Source of the DNA: Desertibacillus haloalkaliphilus
GTDB taxonomy: Bacteria; Bacillota; Bacilli; Bacillales; KJ1-10-99
Direction of reading: 5' to 3'
NCBI RefSeq assembly: GCF_019039105.1
Contig: NZ_JAHPIV010000004.1
Coordinates: forward strand, 1-64,000
Length of the DNA stretch: 64,000 nt
Each line of letters begins with the position of its first letter. Within the stretch, counting starts at the first letter, position 1. The notes below the pieces were generated by a model. The model worked only from the letters and a program-made list of their open reading frames with translations. It did not search any database and was not told where the DNA came from. The position numbers and the translations under genes were made by a program. Positions 48,592 to 57,832 of the stretch are shown in pieces.

Positions 48592-49158
48592 ATGATAAAA
48601 GTGGTAACAGTCACAGGATACAAGTCTCATGAATTAGGCATTTTTGATCAAAAGCACCCATGGGTCACCTACATAAAAAAAGCACTTGAAAACAAAATAA
48701 GTCAGCTTGTTGAAGAGGGACTTGAATGGGTCATTATCTCTGGTCAACTAGGGGTTGAACTTTGGGCAGGAGAGGTAACAATTTCTCTAAAACAAACATA
48801 TCCAGACCTGAAGCTAGCGATCTTAACACCTTTCCTAAATCAAGAGGATCGCTGGAACGAAAAAACAAAAGCCTACTATCAAGAAGTATATCAGCAAGCT
48901 GATTTTACGGAGAGTATTACCAAAAGGGAGTATACAAGCCCTGCACAGTTAAAGTTGAAAAATGATTACTTAATTGCCAAAAGTGATGCTCTTGTTGTTC
49001 TATATGATGAAGAAAAACAAGGTTCACCGTCCTATTACCTGACTCCAGCAAAAAAAAGGCAGGAAACTGAGGGATACGAGATCTTCTTTATTACCCCTGA
49101 CGACCTTGAAATGATCGATCAGGAAGAACGAGAAGCTAACCCTGATTATTGGAATTAA
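48592..49158 (+). CDS. ypsA: YpsA, SLOG-fold protein
   Basis: A 188-residue DUF1273 protein with a SLOG/Rossmann-like fold that may bind a nucleotide; linked to cell division in Bacillus and Staphylococcus. VTGYKSHELG at the N-terminus, ISGQLGVELWAGE and RREYTSPAQLK-type sequence (KREYTSPAQ) in the middle fit the family. ATG 48592 is used; the upstream ribosome site is loose. gpsB, another division gene, follows. Confidence 0.93.
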   Translation: MIKVVTVTGYKSHELGIFDQKHPWVTYIKKALENKISQLVEEGLEWVIISGQLGVELWAGEVTISLKQTYPDLKLAILTPFLNQEDRWNEKTKAYYQEVYQQADFTESITKREYTSPAQLKLKNDYLIAKSDALVVLYDEEKQGSPSYYLTPAKKRQETEGYEIFFITPDDLEMIDQEEREANPDYWN

Positions 49159-49327
49159 CAAATACAAATTGACAATTATTCTATCTTTTGAAAAAATAAA
49201 GTAATACGTGTAAATCAAACCAGCTTTTACGTGTCACACCACCGATTAGGTTTGTAACCTTTTCATGGCGTGCGGTCATGTATTAGCAGGTCAATTTTGA
49301 TATGTAGATGACGAGGTGATAATAAAT

Positions 49328-49645
49328 ATGACAATGAATCACGATGTTCGATTACAACCAAAGGATATATTAGACAAAGAATTTAAAACCAGCCTTAAAG
49401 GGTATAATCAAGACGAAGTTGATAAGTTCTTGGATATAGTCATTCAAGATTATGAACTATACGAAAAGAAAATTGAACAATTAGAACAAGAAAACGAACA
49501 ATTACGAAAACAAACAAAAAAGCTATCGGAACCTCAAACGCGGTCTACCCGTCAAACGGTATCAGCGGGTAGTACGAATTATGATATTTTGCAACGACTT
49601 TCTAACTTAGAAAAGAAGGTCTTTGGCAGTAAATTATATGATTAA
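49328..49645 (+). CDS. gpsB: Cell division regulator GpsB
   Basis: A 105-residue DivIVA-like coiled-coil protein that guides penicillin-binding protein 1 between septum and side wall. The N-terminal membrane-binding domain reads [28 protein letters not shown], followed by a Glu/Gln-rich coil and the short C-terminal trimer domain [18 protein letters not shown] 49328 follows AGGTGA by eight bases. Confidence 0.96.
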   Translation: MTMNHDVRLQPKDILDKEFKTSLKGYNQDEVDKFLDIVIQDYELYEKKIEQLEQENEQLRKQTKKLSEPQTRSTRQTVSAGSTNYDILQRLSNLEKKVFGSKLYD

Positions 49646-49659
49646 TAACGAAGGACTAG

Positions 49660-50454
49660 ATGATGGTTACAGTTGCTGCCATACAAATGAAATCGAACAG
49701 ACCTAACGTAAATCAAAACCGTATAGCCATGGAAAAAAAGATACGAGAAGCATCAGCAGCAGGGGCTCAAATTATTTGTTTTCCAGAGCTCAGTTATTCT
49801 AGTTACCACCTTACAACGGAGCAATTCTTTGCCATTGCTGAGCCTTCTAATGGAAACTTTGTACAATGGCTCCAAGCACTAGCAAAAGAATTAAATGTTG
49901 TGATTGTAGGCTCATTTCCTGAGATTAAAAGTGGAAATCTCTTTATCTCAGCGGTCGTGATTAATCGATCAGGAACTGTATTAGGTCTGCACAGGAAATC
50001 GTTCTTATGGGGAAAGGAAAGGGAAACCTTTACAGCGGGACCTTATATGTACCGTGTCTTTCAAACGGATTTTTGTAAAATTGGTGTGCTTATTTGTTAT
50101 GATATCGAGTTCGCTGAACCTGCACGACTGTTGGCCCTACAGGGGGTCGATCTCATATTAGCTCCGTCTGTCTGGAGCAAAGAGGCTGAAATTCGGTGGG
50201 ACGTGCAGTTACCTGCACGTGCACTAGATAATACATGCTTTATCCTAGGGGTAAATACAGTAGGTGAAGGAGCATGTGGGAAAAGTAAACTCGTTCATCC
50301 AACTGGAAAAGTTCTCGCTGAAGCATCTAAATCAAACGAAGACATTTTAAAAGTACCAATTGATATAAGTGAATGCACAAAAGCGCGCAAACAAATTCCA
50401 TATTTAGATGACTTTCCAAAAAAATTAACGCCAGGAGGTTATACGGAGAATTAA
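49660..50454 (+). CDS. Nitrilase-family carbon-nitrogen hydrolase
   Basis: A 264-residue C-N hydrolase with the full catalytic triad: Glu in CFPELSYS, Lys in LHRKSFLW, Cys in VLICYDIEF. Such enzymes cleave amides (for example omega-amidase or N-carbamoyl hydrolases). It starts 15 bases after gpsB, and a terminator follows. B. subtilis has rnpB at this place, so this gene is part of an insertion or rearrangement. Substrate unknown. Confidence 0.87.
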   Translation: MMVTVAAIQMKSNRPNVNQNRIAMEKKIREASAAGAQIICFPELSYSSYHLTTEQFFAIAEPSNGNFVQWLQALAKELNVVIVGSFPEIKSGNLFISAVVINRSGTVLGLHRKSFLWGKERETFTAGPYMYRVFQTDFCKIGVLICYDIEFAEPARLLALQGVDLILAPSVWSKEAEIRWDVQLPARALDNTCFILGVNTVGEGACGKSKLVHPTGKVLAEASKSNEDILKVPIDISECTKARKQIPYLDDFPKKLTPGGYTEN

Positions 50455-50455
50455 C

Positions 50456-50496
50456 AAGTGTCACTAGACAACGTCTAATGACACTTATTTTTTTAT
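50456..50496 (+). terminator. Terminator after the nitrilase gene
   Basis: AAGTGTCA..TAGAC/GTCTA..TGACACTT stem, followed by a run of T. Confidence 0.85.
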
Positions 50497-50616
50497 GTAA
50501 CCCTCCCTCATGTTAATTAAATATTCAAAAATATTAAAATTTTATTACAATTTGTAATATCATCCTAAGCGCGAGAGTACGATGTAAAAAAGGCTCTACA
50601 AAAGGGGGAATTTCAA

Positions 50617-51474
50617 ATGAAGATGAAAAAGTTTTTTTTATTTCTCGTCTTTCTACTCATGATTGCCATGATCGCCGCATGCGGGACAGGAGACGATGCA
50701 GGAACGGAGGAAACAGAAGAACCAGCTCCACAAGAGGATGCGACAGGAAGTGAAGAGGATGTTGATGAAGGTGATGCAACAGCGGAGGAAAAAGATACAT
50801 ACCTCGTTGTGACAGACAATAACTACATTCCATTTGAATACCTAGATGAAGAAACTGGTGAACTTGTTGGCTTTGATATCGATCTCGTACAGGCGGTCGC
50901 TGACGAAGCTGGCTTTGAAATTGAACTAGAACAAATGGAGTTTGCTGGAATTGTAGCGGCCATCGCTTCTGAGCGTTTTGACCTTGCGATTGCGGGCATG
51001 ACGATTACAGAAGAGCGAGCAGAGTCTATCGACTTCTCTCAACCTTATTATGATGCTGGTTTAATTTTAGCTGTTCATGCTGACACAGAAGATATTCAAT
51101 CCATTGATGATGTTGACGGAAAGGTTGTCGCTACACGTTCGGGCTCGACAAGTGAAGACTTCTTAAATGAAAACACAAATGCAAATGTTGAGGCTTTCCC
51201 GGAAATTACTGAGGCTTACCAAAACGTATTAGCTGGGCGAGCGGACGCAGTGCTATATGATGTACCAAACGTTCTTTACTATGCTGATACAGAAACGGGT
51301 GGTGAGCTTGTAGCTGTTGGTGACGTTCTTAAAGGTGAGCAGTACGGAATGGCATTTCCGAAAGGTTCTGAGTTAACAGAGAAGGTAGATGAAGCTTTAG
51401 ACACATTGATGGAAGATGGCACGTATGGTGACATTTATGAAAAATGGTTTGGTGAGAGACCAGACGGAATGTAA
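50617..51474 (+). CDS. Amino-acid ABC transporter binding lipoprotein (GlnH-like)
   Basis: A 285-residue family-3 solute-binding protein. The lipoprotein signal ends at Cys-22 (IAACG). A long acidic linker (about residues 23-60) precedes the ligand domain, which begins YLVVTDNNYIPFEY and has GFDIDLVQAVA, GMTITEERA and DGTYGDIYEKWFG. Polar amino acids such as glutamine are likely cargo. The acidic linker fits an alkaliphile. AAAGGGGG precedes the ATG. Confidence 0.9.
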   Translation: MKMKKFFLFLVFLLMIAMIAACGTGDDAGTEETEEPAPQEDATGSEEDVDEGDATAEEKDTYLVVTDNNYIPFEYLDEETGELVGFDIDLVQAVADEAGFEIELEQMEFAGIVAAIASERFDLAIAGMTITEERAESIDFSQPYYDAGLILAVHADTEDIQSIDDVDGKVVATRSGSTSEDFLNENTNANVEAFPEITEAYQNVLAGRADAVLYDVPNVLYYADTETGGELVAVGDVLKGEQYGMAFPKGSELTEKVDEALDTLMEDGTYGDIYEKWFGERPDGM

Positions 51475-51483
51475 GGATGATTC

Positions 51484-51520
51484 AAAAAGCGTGACAAATC
51501 GTTGTCACGCTTTTTGACTA
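51484..51520 (+). terminator. Hairpin between binding protein and permease genes
   Basis: AAAAAGCGTGACAA pairs with TTGTCACGCTTTTT. Inside the operon, this probably reduces read-through so that the binding protein is made in excess of the membrane parts. Confidence 0.8.
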
Positions 51521-51552
51521 AGTAAGAGTATACAATGATTAGAGGTGAAACG

Positions 51553-52197
51553 ATGGCTAACCACTTTATCAATGTACTCCCCTATTTATACGAAGGAATC
51601 AAACTGACATTACTAATTACGATCGTTGGGGTAGCGATTGGCTTTGTCCTTGGTGCATTCACCGGGATTGCCAGGCTTTCAAAAAATAAGCTCATTTATG
51701 GGATTGCTACCGTATATATTGAAGTTATTCGAGGAACACCGATACTCGTGCAAATATTATTTATTTACTTTGGTCTGTCGGATTTATTTGGTATTAATCT
51801 TGATAAAATTACTGCATCGATTATCGCTATCGCTCTGAACGCTGGTGCATATATAGCCGAAATCGTCCGTGGTGGTGTTCAATCCATCAACAAAGGGCAA
51901 CGGGAGGCCGGGCGTTCACTCGGCTTAACACCAACACAAACGATGCGTTACATCATTTGGCCACAAGCATTTAAACGAATGATCCCCCCGCTAGGCAATC
52001 AATTTATTATCAGCTTGAAAGATACGTCATTATTTTCCGTTATCGCGGTTGCTGAAGTTCTTTACCAAGGTCGTCAATATGCAAGTACAACATTTACGTA
52101 TTTTGAACCTTATTTTATGATCGGTGTCATGTACCTTATTATTACCATTCCATCGATGTTGTTATTACGCTATATTGAACGGAGGTTAGATGTATGA
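51553..52197 (+). CDS. Amino-acid ABC transporter permease (GlnP-like)
   Basis: A 214-residue HisM/GlnP-type permease with [16 protein letters not shown], the RGTPILVQ motif and the EAA loop ([26 protein letters not shown]). GAGGTGAAACG precedes ATG 51553. It overlaps the ATPase gene by four bases. Confidence 0.92.
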   Translation: MANHFINVLPYLYEGIKLTLLITIVGVAIGFVLGAFTGIARLSKNKLIYGIATVYIEVIRGTPILVQILFIYFGLSDLFGINLDKITASIIAIALNAGAYIAEIVRGGVQSINKGQREAGRSLGLTPTQTMRYIIWPQAFKRMIPPLGNQFIISLKDTSLFSVIAVAEVLYQGRQYASTTFTYFEPYFMIGVMYLIITIPSMLLLRYIERRLDV

Positions 52198-52916
52198 TAA
52201 AAGTTAAAGATTTACGTAAATCTTTTGGTGATACAGAGGTTTTAAAAGGAATTACAACTGAAATCCATGAAAAAGAGGTCGTCTGTGTTATCGGCCCCTC
52301 AGGTTCAGGAAAGAGCACATTCTTGCGCTGTTTAAATTTACTTGAGGACATGACATCAGGCCAAATTATTGTCGATGGTAGTGATTTAACGGACCCTAAA
52401 GTAGATATTAATGATGTCAGATCACGGGTCGGAATGGTGTTTCAACATTTCAACCTGTTTCCTCATATGACTGTGTTGGACAACATTACGTTAGCATTAC
52501 TAAAAGTAAAGAAGATGACAAAGGGAAAAGCTGAAGAAATAGCGAAGCCGTTACTCGCGAAAGTAGGTTTAGCAGATAAAGCTGGCGTATATCCTGAAAG
52601 CCTTTCTGGTGGACAAAAACAACGGGTCGCTATTGCAAGAGCGCTAGCGATGAATCCAAAGGTCATGTTGTTTGATGAACCGACCTCAGCACTTGACCCG
52701 GAATTAGTCGGTGATGTCCTCGATGTCATGAAAGAATTAGCCGAAGAGGGCATGACGATGGTCGTCGTCACCCATGAAATGGGGTTTGCCAGGGAAGTTG
52801 GGGACCGCGTATTTTTCATTGATGAAGGCATTTTTATGGAAGAAGGTACACCGGAACAAATTTTCGAAAATCCTCAACACCCACGAACTCAATCCTTCTT
52901 AAGTAAATTATTATAG
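52194..52916 (+). CDS. Amino-acid ABC transporter ATPase (GlnQ-like)
   Basis: A 240-residue ABC ATPase of the polar amino-acid class: [50 protein letters not shown]. Energises the permease encoded before it. Confidence 0.94.
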   Translation: MIKVKDLRKSFGDTEVLKGITTEIHEKEVVCVIGPSGSGKSTFLRCLNLLEDMTSGQIIVDGSDLTDPKVDINDVRSRVGMVFQHFNLFPHMTVLDNITLALLKVKKMTKGKAEEIAKPLLAKVGLADKAGVYPESLSGGQKQRVAIARALAMNPKVMLFDEPTSALDPELVGDVLDVMKELAEEGMTMVVVTHEMGFAREVGDRVFFIDEGIFMEEGTPEQIFENPQHPRTQSFLSKLL

Positions 52917-52962
52917 TGTCTGTTCAAAATAGGGGGGATTCCCTTTTTTTGAACAGACTCGT
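52916..52962 (+). terminator. Terminator of the amino-acid transporter operon
   Basis: GTCTGTTCAAAA pairs with TTTTGAACAGAC, with a G/C inner section. It resembles the hairpin at 25155. Confidence 0.8.
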
Positions 52963-53017
52963 TGAACGGTCTCTTATAATCTTTCATTACGACATAGCAC
53001 ATGCTATGATTAAGCAG

Positions 53018-53053
53018 AGAAGGTGTTACCCAAAAAGGTAAACACCTTTTTCG
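53018..53053 (+). terminator. Second hairpin terminator before the RNase HI gene
   Basis: GAAGGTGTTACC pairs with GGTAAACACCTTTTTC. It lies between the transporter and the RNase HI-family gene. Confidence 0.65.
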
Positions 53054-53123
53054 CTTAGCAAAGTGTACGACCTTTTATCGTCGTGTCTAGATTAAATAGG
53101 CAATAAATTGGAGGAGATTGTTA

Positions 53124-53522
53124 TTGGTTGAAGTATATATCGATGGGGCAAGTGCCGGGAATCCTGGACCTTCAGGGGCAGGGATCTTTATCAAAAGAGA
53201 AAATGGCGAAGTCAACCGCCATACGATTCCATTAGGTACGATGTCTAACCATGAAGCGGAATACTACGCGTTATTACATGCTCTAGACATTTGCATACAT
53301 GAAGGGATAACGACCGTTTCGTTTCGTACCGATTCACAATTAATTGACGCAGCGATAGAAAAGCGTTATGTAAAGAACCAAACCTACAAACCTCTGCTTG
53401 ATGAAGCATTAGCAAAAATTGAGCAACTCGAACTCTTTTTTATGAAATGGGTACCAAGTAAACAAAACCGAGCGGACGAGTTATCAAAACGTGCGATCCA
53501 ATTAAATCAAACCACTGAGTAA
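53124..53522 (+). CDS. RNase HI-family protein
   Basis: A 132-residue RNase H-fold protein like Bacillus YpdQ/YpeP. Acidic active-site residues are visible: YIDGASAGNPG, NHEAEYYAL, RTDSQL and NRADELSK. TTG 53124 lies nine bases after GGAGG. It may cut RNA in RNA-DNA hybrids; activity of this subfamily is uncertain. It lies directly upstream of the RNase P RNA genes. Confidence 0.85.
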   Translation: MVEVYIDGASAGNPGPSGAGIFIKRENGEVNRHTIPLGTMSNHEAEYYALLHALDICIHEGITTVSFRTDSQLIDAAIEKRYVKNQTYKPLLDEALAKIEQLELFFMKWVPSKQNRADELSKRAIQLNQTTE

Positions 53523-53543
53523 GTGAATGGAAACAATTCCCGC

Positions 53544-53573
53544 TTGAACTTACGTAGAACTCTAAGCTATACT
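53544..53573 (+). promoter_or_regulatory. Promoter of rnpB copy 1
   Basis: TTGAAC (53544-53549), an 18-base spacer and TATACT (53568-53573). Transcription would begin about 53580, just before the RNA. Confidence 0.65.
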
Positions 53574-53603
53574 TACTATTGTCAACAGCGAGAGATAAAA
53601 TTT

Positions 53604-54004
53604 AATAACGTTCAGGTAATCGCTACATCTTTTGATGTAGAGGAAAGTCCATGCTCGCACGACCTGAGATGGTCGTAGTGTTCGTGCCTAGCGAAACAAT
53701 AAGCTAGGGTAGTTCGGTTTCGACTGAACTAACGGCAAGGAAAGCACCTAAGTCATTCCGATATGGTGTGAATCCTTTGAAAGTGCCACAGTGACGTAGC
53801 TCCTTCAGAAATGGAGGAGGTGGAACGAGGTAAACCCCTCGAGCGAGAAACCCAAATTTGGTAGGGGCACCTTCTTGACGGAATTCAACGAAGACAGAAG
53901 GACAGGTGATCGGTTTCACCTGTAGACAGATGATTGCCACCGGAGTACGAGGGTCATTCCGTTTGTAGTACGATGGGACAAAACATGGCTTATCGAACGT
54001 TATT
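53604..54004 (+). ncRNA. rnpB: RNase P RNA, type B, copy 1
   Basis: The catalytic RNA of RNase P, which trims tRNA 5' ends. It matches the Bacillus type B form closely: GAGGAAAGTCCATGCTCGCAC near the 5' end, GTGCCACAGTGACG, GGTAAACCCCTCGAGCGAG, and ACAAAACATGGCTTA near the 3' end. The outer helix is AATAACGTTC (53604-53613) with GAACGTTATT (53995-54004). No terminator follows before copy 2. A minus-strand frame across it is an artefact. Confidence 0.95.
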
Positions 54005-54045
54005 TATCGAGTTTTATCTTGTAGACTTACAACAGAAATTACCAC

Positions 54046-54074
54046 TTGCTTAATGTGAGTGTAATCGTTATAAT
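54046..54074 (+). promoter_or_regulatory. Promoter of rnpB copy 2
   Basis: TTGCTT (54046-54051), exactly 17 bases, and a perfect TATAAT (54069-54074). The second RNA can therefore be made on its own. Confidence 0.75.
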
Positions 54075-54099
54075 AGAATATGTCTTTAATCATAAGCGT

Positions 54100-54499
54100 A
54101 AAGCGTTCAGGTAATCGCTGCATCTTTTGATGTAGAGGAAAGTCCATGCTCGCACGACCTGAGATGGTCGTAGTGTTCGTGCCTAGCGAAATAATAAGCT
54201 AGGGTAGTTCGGTTTCAACTGAACTAACGGCAAGGAAAGCACCTAAGTCATTCCGATATGGTGTGAATCCTTTGAAAGTGCCACAGTGACGTAGCTCTTT
54301 CAGAAATGAAAGAGGTGGAACGAGGTAAACCCCTCGAGCGAGAAACCCAAAATTTGGTAGGGGCACCTTCTTGACGGAACTCAACGAAGACAGAAGGACA
54401 GGTGATCCATTTCACCTGTAGACAGATGATTGCCACCGGAGTACGAGGGTCATTCCGTTTGTAGTACGATGGGACAAAACATGGCTTATCGAGCGCTTT
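54100..54499 (+). ncRNA. rnpB: RNase P RNA, type B, copy 2
   Basis: A second complete RNase P RNA gene, 96 bases after copy 1. By eye the core differs at about ten positions. In the helix CTCCTTC/GGAGGAG of copy 1 (53800-53806 with 53813-53819), copy 2 has CTCTTTC/GAAAGAG (54295-54301 with 54308-54314): one C-G pair became T-A, and a wobble became a proper pair. The outer helix (AAAGCGTTC with GAGCGCTTT) differs in sequence but still pairs. It has its own promoter and terminator. This argues that both copies are functional. Confidence 0.95.
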
Positions 54500-54517
54500 T
54501 TATGATTATGATTACAG

Positions 54518-54547
54518 CAAGCCCTTATCCGTAAAGGGCTTTTTTAT
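54518..54547 (+). terminator. Terminator of rnpB copy 2
   Basis: AAGCCCTT pairs with AAGGGCTT around ATCCGTA, followed by six T. Confidence 0.9.
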
Positions 54548-54640
54548 TTGCCTTAAAAGCACCGTTTGTATTCACTACATAGAACGATTATAATAGGGGA
54601 AGCATGTTTAAAATGGAATCGAATAACAAGGAGTTTACAC

Positions 54641-55777
54641 ATGGGAAAAGTTACGTTAATAGCAACCGCAACAATGGGACTTGAAGCATTAGTTGCACAA
54701 GAAGTACGCGATTTAGGATATGAAAATGTTCAAGTTGACAATGGAAAAGTTACATATGAAGCAGACGAAAGCGCTATATGTCGCTCAAATTTATGGTTAC
54801 GAACAGCTGATCGAGTCAAGCTAAAGGTCGGTGAATTTAAAGCCTTTACGTTTGATGAACTATTCGAGAAAACAAAAAAATTACCATGGGCAGATCTTAT
54901 TCCGGAGAATGGCGAATTTCCAGTTATCGGTCGTTCTGTAAAATCAAAATTATTTAGTGTGTCTGACTGTCAAGCGATCGTAAAGAAAGCAGTCGTTGAA
55001 AGTATGAAGAAACGGTATAAAACAGACTGGTTCAAAGAAGATGGTGCACTATACCGTATTGAAGTTGCTCTTCATAAAGATGTTGCCACATTAACCATTG
55101 ATACAACTGGTACTGGATTACATAAACGTGGCTACCGCTATTTACATAGTCAAGCCCCATTAAAGGAAACGTTAGCTGCAGCGATGATTAAGCTCACAAA
55201 TTGGCATCCAGACCGACCACTTGCAGATCCGTTTTGTGGGTCAGGGACGCTTCCAATTGAAGCTGCACTTATTGGTCAGAATATCGCCCCTGGCTTCAAT
55301 AGAGAATTTGTCTCTGAAGACTGGAGCTGGATTGGGGATGACCGTTGGAACAAAGCCCGTCAAGAGGTAGAAGACCTTGCGAACTACGATCAGCCATTGC
55401 AAATTTTTGGTTCAGATATTGACCACAAAATGGTTGAATTAGCAAAGAACAATTCAATGGAAGCTGGTTTAGGAGATCTAATTCAATATAAGCAAATGCA
55501 AGTAAAAGACTTTCGAACCAATTTAGAATATGGATGCCTTGTTGCGAATCCGCCTTACGGAGAACGGCTTGGAGAACGTGAACAAGTTGAACAAATGTAT
55601 CAAGATATGGGTGAAAATTTTAAGCGACTTGATACATGGTCATTCTATGTTCTTACCTCACATGAGGGATTTGAAAATCTTTACGGTAAGAAAGCTACAA
55701 AGAAACGGAAACTTTACAACGGAAATATCAAAACAGACTATTACCAATATTGGGGGCCAAGGCCTCCGAAAAAGTAA
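54641..55777 (+). CDS. ypsC: THUMP-domain RNA methyltransferase (YpsC/RlmL type)
   Basis: A 378-residue SAM-dependent methyltransferase that probably modifies guanine in 23S rRNA. An N-terminal THUMP domain (about 1-155) binds RNA. The methyltransferase domain has LADPFCGSGTLPIEAAL (SAM site) and the catalytic NPPYGERLG near residue 305. ATG 54641 follows AAGGAG. It follows rnpB as in B. subtilis. Confidence 0.93.
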   Translation: MGKVTLIATATMGLEALVAQEVRDLGYENVQVDNGKVTYEADESAICRSNLWLRTADRVKLKVGEFKAFTFDELFEKTKKLPWADLIPENGEFPVIGRSVKSKLFSVSDCQAIVKKAVVESMKKRYKTDWFKEDGALYRIEVALHKDVATLTIDTTGTGLHKRGYRYLHSQAPLKETLAAAMIKLTNWHPDRPLADPFCGSGTLPIEAALIGQNIAPGFNREFVSEDWSWIGDDRWNKARQEVEDLANYDQPLQIFGSDIDHKMVELAKNNSMEAGLGDLIQYKQMQVKDFRTNLEYGCLVANPPYGERLGEREQVEQMYQDMGENFKRLDTWSFYVLTSHEGFENLYGKKATKKRKLYNGNIKTDYYQYWGPRPPKK

Positions 55778-55783
55778 CCGAAA

Positions 55784-55832
55784 TAAAAGAGTCACTTCAA
55801 AGGTATGCACCTTTTGAAGTGACTCTTTTTTA
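55784..55832 (+). terminator. Terminator of ypsC
   Basis: AAAAGAGTCACTTCAAAAGGT-type stem (AAAGAGTCACTTCAAAGG/CCTTTTGAAGTGACTCTTT) with a T run. Confidence 0.9.
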
Positions 55833-55932
55833 GGTCAAACAATCCTCAAAATAAACAATGTTAATCATGATGAACATGGATATGCTTTGATACATAAAGT
55901 GAACTATCGTAAGAAACAGGAGGAGATTCGCT

Positions 55933-56352
55933 ATGTATGGTTATTATCTATATCCGTTCGCTCTGCCTTCGATGTATCTCCCTGCTACACGTATGTGCTT
56001 CCATCCACAGGTAATAAGGTATGATCCGATTTATAACCAAAATCGTCGTAGGAAACGTCCCTTCCCAGACGTTGATCCTTCATCATTTATGGACTCCGCC
56101 TCAGCGTCCCAGCAATTGCTTGACAGTGCTAGTAGGCTAACAACCGCGATTTCAAATGACCGGGAATTCTCTCATCAAATCATGGATGCTGCCCAGCGAT
56201 CGGATTTCGATGAGGTTGATCGTCTGATTAAAGAGGTCGGCATTCCAACAGAGGTCAAAACATCTTTTAACCCAGATCTTGTTACCTTTGAAATGAATCA
56301 GGAGGTAAACGGTATGCACTGTTGTCGTCTTGTGATGAGGCTTCGTTGGTAA
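55933..56352 (+). CDS. Possible inner spore coat protein (YuzC-like)
   Basis: A 139-residue protein with a Tyr/Pro-rich start (MYGYYLYPFALPSMYLP), a basic stretch (NRRRKRPFPDVDPS), then a helical region rich in Ser, Ala and Gln (SASASQQLLDSASRL) and ending RLVMRLRW. The layout recalls YuzC-type inner coat proteins of Bacillus, but this is a weak recognition. AGGAGGAGA precedes the ATG. Single-gene unit. Confidence 0.6.
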   Translation: MYGYYLYPFALPSMYLPATRMCFHPQVIRYDPIYNQNRRRKRPFPDVDPSSFMDSASASQQLLDSASRLTTAISNDREFSHQIMDAAQRSDFDEVDRLIKEVGIPTEVKTSFNPDLVTFEMNQEVNGMHCCRLVMRLRW

Positions 56353-56785
56353 ATGGTGAACGTTTCCCTTTGTAAAGGGTGTTCAAAAAATCCGATAAAG
56401 ATGACTGTCGATGTTCTTCGTATGCTTGCTCGTGCGATAATTAGTATACGTTCTGCGGCTCCTAGCTACACCTCTTAAACGTTCGACACACAGGACGTTG
56501 CGACTTTAGCTGGCGGTTCTTTTTGTCCTCCTTTTAACAATATTCACCTATTATTTTTTAAAAATTCCTCCATACAATATGACTGCCTTACTTTTTTAGG
56601 AGGAATTATATTTATTGTACAAATCATCGAGACAAGCTTAATACTTGGAATGTCACTTTTTACCGAAAAAGAAAACACAAATAAACAAGGAAATTATTCT
56701 TTATTTCCCATATAAAACATAAAATGAAGTGATTTTAGATCTTACCAAGAGGTTTAAAACAATTTAATAGGTAAGGGGAAATGAT
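56353..56785. other. Gap of 433 bases with possible repeat remnant
   Basis: It starts with TGTTCAAAAAATCCG and continues with a non-coding GC-mixed stretch (about 56380-56525) that looks like a degenerate interspersed repeat. At 56565-56610 AATTCCTCC and AGGAGGAATT form an inverted repeat about 27 bases apart. The AGGAGG there leads only to a nine-codon frame. The last part should contain the promoter of the MreB-like gene. Confidence 0.35.
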
Positions 56786-57832
56786 ATGTTTGGGAGATAT
56801 AACATAGGTATCGATTTAGGGACAGCAAACACATTGGTGTACGTCAAAGGCAACGGTATTGTCGTACGTGAACCATCGATCGTGGCCAAAAATATGCATA
56901 CCGGAACGGTTGAGGCCATCGGTTTAAAAGCAAAACAATTAACGGACCGTACTTCATCCCATATTGTTTCCGTCCGACCGATGCAATCCGGTGTCATTGC
57001 CGATTACGACACTGCCGCAACGATGATACGTTATTTTATGAAAAAAGCATTTGAGAATAAAGGGAAGCTATTGAACGTTATGAATTGGCGAAAGTCGAAT
57101 GTCATGATTTGTGTCCCTGTTGGTACGACACCAGTAGAAAAACGGGCCATCCATGAAGCTGCTAAACAAGCAGGGGCTCACAACGTCTATACAATTGAAG
57201 AACCATTCGCAGCTGCCATGGGGGCCTCACTTCCTGTTTGGGAGCCAAACGGTAGCATGGTGATTGATATTGGCGGAGGTTCAACAGAAGTTGGTGTCCT
57301 TTCTTACGGTGGCATTGTCACGAGCTCATCATTACGAATTGCAGGCGATGATATGGATGAAGCGATTATTCAACATGTAAAGAAAAAATATAACATTTGG
57401 ATCGGAAAGCAAACAGCCGAAACGTTAAAGATCGAAATTGGCAGTGCGATGAAACCAGATAAAGATGAATATAAAGAAATTAGAGGCCTTGATTTAGTGA
57501 CAGGGTTACCAAAAATTGTATCTGTTTCATCTACCGATATTTACGAAGCACTCATTGTGATTACGAATGCAATCGTTGAAATTGTCAAAAATACCTTAGA
57601 AAAAATCCCTCCGGAATTGGCTTCAGATGTCATCGACCAAGGGGTTGTGCTAGCAGGTGGAGGAGCCCTTTTGAGACGATTGAACACTTTAATTAGTGAT
57701 GAAATTTTAATTCCGGTCCATGTTTCTGAATCACCACTTGATTGCGTTGCGGTCGGAACAGGATCCGCTTTTGAACACCTAGACCTGATTCAATCAACAA
57801 TTGATAGTAAAAATAAGGAGCTGTCCCATTAG
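56786..57832 (+). CDS. MreB-family actin-like protein
   Basis: A 348-residue bacterial actin that organises wall synthesis along the cell side. Nucleotide-site motifs: GIDLGTANTLVYVKG, VIDIGGGSTEVGVLS and VVLAGGGALLRRL. It is a paralogue in the MreBH/Mbl class rather than the mreBCD gene itself, since mreC and mreD do not follow. The insertion KLLNVMNWRKSN is a little unusual. Confidence 0.9.
   Translation: MFGRYNIGIDLGTANTLVYVKGNGIVVREPSIVAKNMHTGTVEAIGLKAKQLTDRTSSHIVSVRPMQSGVIADYDTAATMIRYFMKKAFENKGKLLNVMNWRKSNVMICVPVGTTPVEKRAIHEAAKQAGAHNVYTIEEPFAAAMGASLPVWEPNGSMVIDIGGGSTEVGVLSYGGIVTSSSLRIAGDDMDEAIIQHVKKKYNIWIGKQTAETLKIEIGSAMKPDKDEYKEIRGLDLVTGLPKIVSVSSTDIYEALIVITNAIVEIVKNTLEKIPPELASDVIDQGVVLAGGGALLRRLNTLISDEILIPVHVSESPLDCVAVGTGSAFEHLDLIQSTIDSKNKELSH

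Noticed and set aside
53704-54436. Minus-strand open frames across the rnpB genes
   Set aside because: They are antisense to a structured RNA, appear in both copies because the RNA is duplicated, and lack ribosome sites.
53604-54499. The second rnpB as an assembly duplication
   Set aside because: The copies differ at about ten sites, including paired changes in a helix, and have different promoters and flanks.
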